Source: an uncultured Bacteroidales bacterium (GTDB lineage Bacteria > Bacteroidota > Bacteroidia > Bacteroidales > WCHB1-69). From it: DNA of 64,000 bases. The stretch covers positions 1-64,000 of the forward strand of contig OMYJ01000008.1 in the NCBI GenBank assembly GCA_900315245.1, in the 5' to 3' direction. The position numbers and the translations under genes are program-made. Every line of letters begins with the position of its first letter. Position 1 is the stretch's first letter. The notes below the pieces were generated by a model. It did no database searches, was not told where the DNA came from, and saw nothing but the letters and a program-made list of their open reading frames with translations. This document shows, one piece after another, positions 60,175 to 64,000 of this stretch.

Positions 60175-61551
60175 TTATTTGCTGCCCGTAGGTGTTTTCA
60201 TCTCAATATTGCCATCACCGAAACCGACACCTTTCTTCTTCCACAATTTCTCGGTTTCTTTGCGAGTTTCAGTACCAATTTTTAAAAGTTGTTGGCGTTC
60301 TGGGGATTCTATGCAGTCCCGTATAGTCTCAGACATATCTACAATAATGTCGGTCCAACGGTCTGTCCATGTGATGAAGCTATATGACAAACGCATAATA
60401 AAGGCATTATTGGTATTGCCAGCACCAGTCTCTACAGCAATGTTATTTTTACCTATGGGAAGAAAGTCAGAATTGTCCATATCTGAATCAATATTATGCT
60501 GGCTTTTTAATGTACTGGAAAGATTGGCATATAGTTGTTGTAGTATTGCTTCATTAATAGTGGTTCTTGCCTTCCCATCCTTATCTGTATGTGCAAAATG
60601 TATTTGGGCTGTAGGCGCTTTCTTTGTGGCTGAAACAATAATATTCCAGTTTTTATCAGAGGTTGACAATCCTTTAATGTCGTTAATATAATCATCTAAT
60701 GCAGGTTCAATATGTTTATCCTCAATGGTGAGATAACTAATCCTGTCGTGACTGTCATTAACGAGTAAACGGCTTACCAGATTGAAACCTCCAAATTGTG
60801 CCAGATAATAGGCGAATGGTCCGATGGAATTCTCTCTGTCTGCTGTAGGAGCCACAATAGTGACATTTGAGTGACGGTTGATTTTAATACCGTATGAAGT
60901 TTTCTCAATTGAGAATCCATCCACCGTTTTTTCATTGAACGGCATCAGTTCAACCGCCAAGCGGTCTAGCGGATGCTCTGACCGTGGTTGTGCATCACCA
61001 AGGTTACGAAGCCGAAACTCTTTGTATTTAGCAACGGTCTCAATAATATCATTCTCTGTCAGGTTGTTTTTCACCGATAGAGAAGCAACAGAGATGTTGC
61101 GTGGCACCACACGGTACTTTGTGTCTGTATTCCTCACTCGTTTGAATGATTTCCGTATTTTCTCGCGACATTCTTGCAAATGATTTTGTCTCTTTGCATC
61201 TCGATAACTATCAGCGACATAACCTGTAAGAACAGCAAAGATGAGAATTTGCAATATAGCGATAACCATATCAATACAACGACCTGTAAAAGTGATAGGC
61301 CCATTACCTGCAAAACGCCCCGGATCTCCAATATAGCGTGTGATTGTCCAAACGAAAGCCTGCCACCAATTGCGGTATTCATCGGGTTGGGCGACGTGTT
61401 CTACGAAATAAAAAAGGAAAGAGAGAGCAAGTGACACCCAAAACAAAACATAGATAGAATTCCAAAAGTCCTTTTTTGCGTTTTTGAGTGTTCCCCAAAA
61501 AAGTTCAAATGATTTTGGAATCCCACGAAGAAATTGTTTCAATTTTTCCAT
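60175..61551 (-). CDS. Two-TM channel-like protein with cytoplasmic domain and altered selectivity filter
   Basis: A 458-residue protein. TM1 is at ~32-54, a pore-helix-like segment at ~62-78 (WWQAFVWTITRYIGDPG) and TM2 at ~91-115 (CIDMVIAILQILIFAVLTGY). This is the 2-TM potassium-channel layout with the tail end 'GYVADSY' similar to bacterial Kch/MthK. The filter reads TITRYIGD instead of TTVGYGD. The ~340-residue C-terminus is soluble; a mixed alpha/beta core (NVTIVAPTADRENSIGPFAY; YLTIEDKHIEPALDDYI; NWNIIVSATKK) has no recognised family and lacks the GxGxxG of RCK domains. A small ORF follows 7 bp later. Confidence 0.62.
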   Translation of the reverse strand: MEKLKQFLRGIPKSFELFWGTLKNAKKDFWNSIYVLFWVSLALSFLFYFVEHVAQPDEYRNWWQAFVWTITRYIGDPGRFAGNGPITFTGRCIDMVIAILQILIFAVLTGYVADSYRDAKRQNHLQECREKIRKSFKRVRNTDTKYRVVPRNISVASLSVKNNLTENDIIETVAKYKEFRLRNLGDAQPRSEHPLDRLAVELMPFNEKTVDGFSIEKTSYGIKINRHSNVTIVAPTADRENSIGPFAYYLAQFGGFNLVSRLLVNDSHDRISYLTIEDKHIEPALDDYINDIKGLSTSDKNWNIIVSATKKAPTAQIHFAHTDKDGKARTTINEAILQQLYANLSSTLKSQHNIDSDMDNSDFLPIGKNNIAVETGAGNTNNAFIMRLSYSFITWTDRWTDIIVDMSETIRDCIESPERQQLLKIGTETRKETEKLWKKKGVGFGDGNIEMKTPTGSK

Positions 61552-61603
61552 AAAATATTGAATCTATATTAGTTACTGATTGAATATTTGGTTTTGTTTT
61601 TCA

Positions 61604-64000
61604 CTAATCTTTCAGACAACGAACGGAATTGCCACAGGAACCGGGGAGTGAATCACAATAAATGGTGCTTGAACTGGCTGACAATTCTATAGCTGTAGTT
61701 GTAGTAAAGCCACTATTGAGAGAAGTGCTCCAAAAGATTGCTTGTGAACCCAAATTACCAATGTTGTTTTCAACTTTATTACCCGCAGGTAAAGCACTAA
61801 ACCCAGTGCCATTGTTGGAAATTTGGTCATAACCAACAGAGCAAATATTTGAAGAAGAGTTCCATCCACTAGTTGAAGCTAACGCTTTGCAGTATTTTCT
61901 TATGTGATTAATATGATCGCACGTGAACTCGCTTTTGGACATGACATAATTACTAAGTTGAGTCCACTCGTCACAACTGGGTACATGCCATCCTGTGGGA
62001 CAGATGCCCTGTACCCCACTCGGGTTGGCACTAGAAGAGGAATCGTTTCGCATCACCGCCTTCAAGTTGTACAAATATCCATATGTGGCAACATTAGAAG
62101 CATTTCCGTCTGGATGATATCGGTAGGCTGTGACGGTAGACACAGAATAGGAATTCCCTAAAGCAATAGCAGTGCCGTCAGCGTAGTGCGTAGTGCGTAG
62201 ATTCTCCTTCATCCAGCATTGCTGCCCGATTTGCACCGTGTTATAAACATTTCCATCCACATCTATCACTGACGAAGCACTTGGACATGGAATATTAGCT
62301 ATTGTTGTGTCTATCTCCTCCGTGCGGAGACAACGTACGGATACTCCACCTAAAATATAAGGATTTGTTATCACATAGGGGATTGTGCTAGACAGATTTA
62401 TGGTATGGCTATTATGGGAAGAATTAAAAAAATAAGCCTGAGTGCCAAAGTTCGTTGCACTACTATAATACTCATAATAAAAACCTGCAGGCAACGCGTT
62501 GAAACCTGTGGAGTTATTTAAGCTTGGACCATTAGTGATTCCGCAAGTGAGCGTGTCACAGTAAAGGCATGAACTCCAACCAGTAATAGAGGCTAATGCC
62601 TTAGCAATGTATGAATTATTTGTACCGCACACATAATCGTTTCTGCTGCTTACATAGTCTGTGAGTTGAGTCCATTCTGCGTAGCTGGGTATATGCCAGC
62701 CTATAGGGCAGATTCCTTGTACGCCACTGGGATTCTGGTCACTGGCAAAAAAACCATCTAATACAGCCCCTCGATCGTAGAGGTAGCCATAAGTATTCAC
62801 ATTAGAAGCATTATTATTGGGATAATTATACTCATGGATATTATCATTATAATATATTGTCCTGCCATCTGCGTAGTGCGTGGTTCGCAAATTTTCTGCC
62901 ATCCAGCATTGGTTGCCGATTTGCACGGTGTTATAAACGTTGCCGTCGTAGTCGGTCAGAGTGGCGGTACCTGGGCAAGGTTGCCCGTCCTGCGAGATGC
63001 CACCACTGGATAAAGTCGTAAAACTCTCTTCACTGCCGTATGCTGTTCCAGTGCTGTTGGTGGCATACGCACGCACATAATAGGTTGTTCCAGCTGTAAG
63101 TCCCGTAAGGTTGCTGGTGAAGCTGCCCGTGCCGCTGCCATCGGAAGTGTGGCTGTTGCTCACGGTAGGGTTATGAGAAGTGCTCCAACACACGCCGCGT
63201 GCGGTAACGGTTGCCCCGCCATCGGAAATAACGTTGCCACCACAAGTGGCCGAGTTAGAGGAAATATTGCTTGCAACCGTTGTGGTCACAGTGGGTGTTG
63301 ATAATGACGAATTGAAAACGGTGATACTCACCGTGTCATGCTGGTCATTCATATCTTTACTCAATAAGAAATGATATGAGTAACCTTCTTGGAATATGAA
63401 ATTATCTTTGCGGCCATTATCGCTGGCAGCAATCCAAATCCTGTCACCAGGCGTAGGATTTGTGATACAATAATCATACGTGCCGGCTGGGATGGAATGG
63501 GTGACACTGCCATCATAAACCATATTCGAAGTGTAAGTGGACCCATCCGCATTTTGAGGGATCTTGTATTCGAAAGCCGCGTAGGTGGTCGCATCGGCAT
63601 CTCCAGAAGAAGTGAGCGGTCCGCTTGTGGGAATAATAGTACCATATGCTGTGGCATCAGCATCCAGCAAAAGTTGATACCCAGTGCCATCTCCCCAAAC
63701 ATTATGCGCTTCAAGAATAATGGTCGCGCTTTGTGTTTGTGTTGGTATAGTCGTAAAACTCACTTCATTGCCGTATGCCGTACCTGCGCTGTTGGTAGCA
63801 TACGCCCTTGCATAGTAGGTGGTGCTGGCGGTAAGCCCCGTAAGGCTGCTGGTAAAACTGCCCGTACCGCTGCCGTCGGTGGTGTGGCTGTTGCTCACCG
63901 TAGGGTTGTGAGTAGTGCTCCAGCACATGCCTCGTGCGGTAACGGTTGCTCCGCCATCGGAAATAACGTTGCCACCGCAAGTGGCAGAGTTATCGGTTAT
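61604..64000 (-). CDS. Large FISUMP protein with Fn3-like repeats, cut by the right window edge
   Basis: The frame is open to the window edge, so the N-terminus is missing. At least two ~90-residue Fn3-like repeats (TVTARGVCWSTSHNPTVSNS; GSGTGSFTSNLTGLTAGTTY) occur at about 63755-64000 and 63013-63280, separated by a beta-rich insert. Two complete FISUMP domains follow (LTDYDGNVYNTVQIGNQCWM at ~62900 and VIDVDGNVYNTVQIGQQCWM at ~62240), each ending in SVRCL. It is probably a surface protein. The paired repeats are close enough in DNA to allow slipped-strand copy change. Related to the gene at 9902. Confidence 0.87.
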   Translation of the reverse strand: MTDNSATCGGNVISDGGATVTARGMCWSTTHNPTVSNSHTTDGSGTGSFTSSLTGLTASTTYYARAYATNSAGTAYGNEVSFTTIPTQTQSATIILEAHNVWGDGTGYQLLLDADATAYGTIIPTSGPLTSSGDADATTYAAFEYKIPQNADGSTYTSNMVYDGSVTHSIPAGTYDYCITNPTPGDRIWIAASDNGRKDNFIFQEGYSYHFLLSKDMNDQHDTVSITVFNSSLSTPTVTTTVASNISSNSATCGGNVISDGGATVTARGVCWSTSHNPTVSNSHTSDGSGTGSFTSNLTGLTAGTTYYVRAYATNSTGTAYGSEESFTTLSSGGISQDGQPCPGTATLTDYDGNVYNTVQIGNQCWMAENLRTTHYADGRTIYYNDNIHEYNYPNNNASNVNTYGYLYDRGAVLDGFFASDQNPSGVQGICPIGWHIPSYAEWTQLTDYVSSRNDYVCGTNNSYIAKALASITGWSSCLYCDTLTCGITNGPSLNNSTGFNALPAGFYYEYYSSATNFGTQAYFFNSSHNSHTINLSSTIPYVITNPYILGGVSVRCLRTEEIDTTIANIPCPSASSVIDVDGNVYNTVQIGQQCWMKENLRTTHYADGTAIALGNSYSVSTVTAYRYHPDGNASNVATYGYLYNLKAVMRNDSSSSANPSGVQGICPTGWHVPSCDEWTQLSNYVMSKSEFTCDHINHIRKYCKALASTSGWNSSSNICSVGYDQISNNGTGFSALPAGNKVENNIGNLGSQAIFWSTSLNSGFTTTTAIELSASSSTIYCDSLPGSCGNSVRCLKD

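Noticed and set aside
63013..64000. Direct repeats at the right edge as a possible mobile element
   Set aside because: They are in-frame protein repeats of the FISUMP gene, not terminal repeats.

Overview
The window reads as a chromosome segment from an uncultured member of the Bacteroidales. Evidence: at least two dozen copies of the Bacteroidetes -7 promoter element (TAnnTTTG, or CAAAnnTA for minus-strand genes) placed just upstream of genes; type IX secretion sorting domains; FISUMP ('Fibrobacter succinogenes major paralogous') domains; Bacteroidetes-specific families (DUF3276/PUR, DUF3822, DUF5683, DUF349, Porin_10); and the parA-parB-DUF5683-dapB-lepB gene order typical of the phylum. 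Species cannot be named from the sequence.

Layout. 1-2340: broken C-terminal end of an RHS toxin-like protein with an HETRH motif, a secreted unknown neighbour and an RHS relic. 2400-9804: speB, a putative porin, fumC and tgt (minus strand), then a glycosyltransferase and an ECF sigma factor. 9902-15462: a minus-strand block (FISUMP protein, PrsW-like protease, S4/Hsp15-like protein, DUF2147, DUF349). 15735-18570: a flippase, a HicAB toxin-antitoxin pair, a chimeric sigma-like ORF and a cluster of palindromes. 18564-24728: a minus-strand block with rnz followed by a miniature GldM-like/GldL-like pair, a beta-helix protein and a transglutaminase-thioredoxin protein. 24885-27347: an MBOAT acyltransferase with an SGNH-like partner. 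27339-30819: cutC, ansA and a HerA-like ATPase. 30951-35653: small ORF-folK-dNK, pilin-like protein-DUF3822-rsmD-pth, a beta-barrel protein and tRNA-Val. 36008-43088: a stand-alone CdiA-CT-like nuclease, lepB, dapB, a TlpA-like protein, DUF5683, parB, parA and DUF3276. 43170-57323: yidC, gdhA, a response regulator, pyrF, rseP, nadA, a secreted M28 peptidase, an epimerase-zinc-ribbon fusion and a PpiD-like chaperone. 57432-64000: a threonine-synthase-like enzyme, an ORF6N protein between two related sequence segments, an unusual two-TM channel-like protein followed by a 36-residue ORF, and a large FISUMP protein running off the right edge.

Most genes are housekeeping: DNA segregation, membrane protein insertion and maturation, folate, NAD and pyrimidine synthesis, and tRNA/rRNA modification. 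The accessory material (RHS end, HicAB, CdiA-CT-like ORF, ORF6N/channel region) lies between these blocks. Two repeat systems stand out. One is short tandem repeats of about 7 bp, different at each locus but present in many gene-gene junctions. The other is a roughly 140-bp multi-hairpin element, present in three near-complete and two partial copies, whose stems vary in a compensatory way.

The strongest candidates for something undescribed are the multi-hairpin repeat family, the mini GldM/GldL pair behind rnz, and the channel-like protein with a non-canonical selectivity filter.
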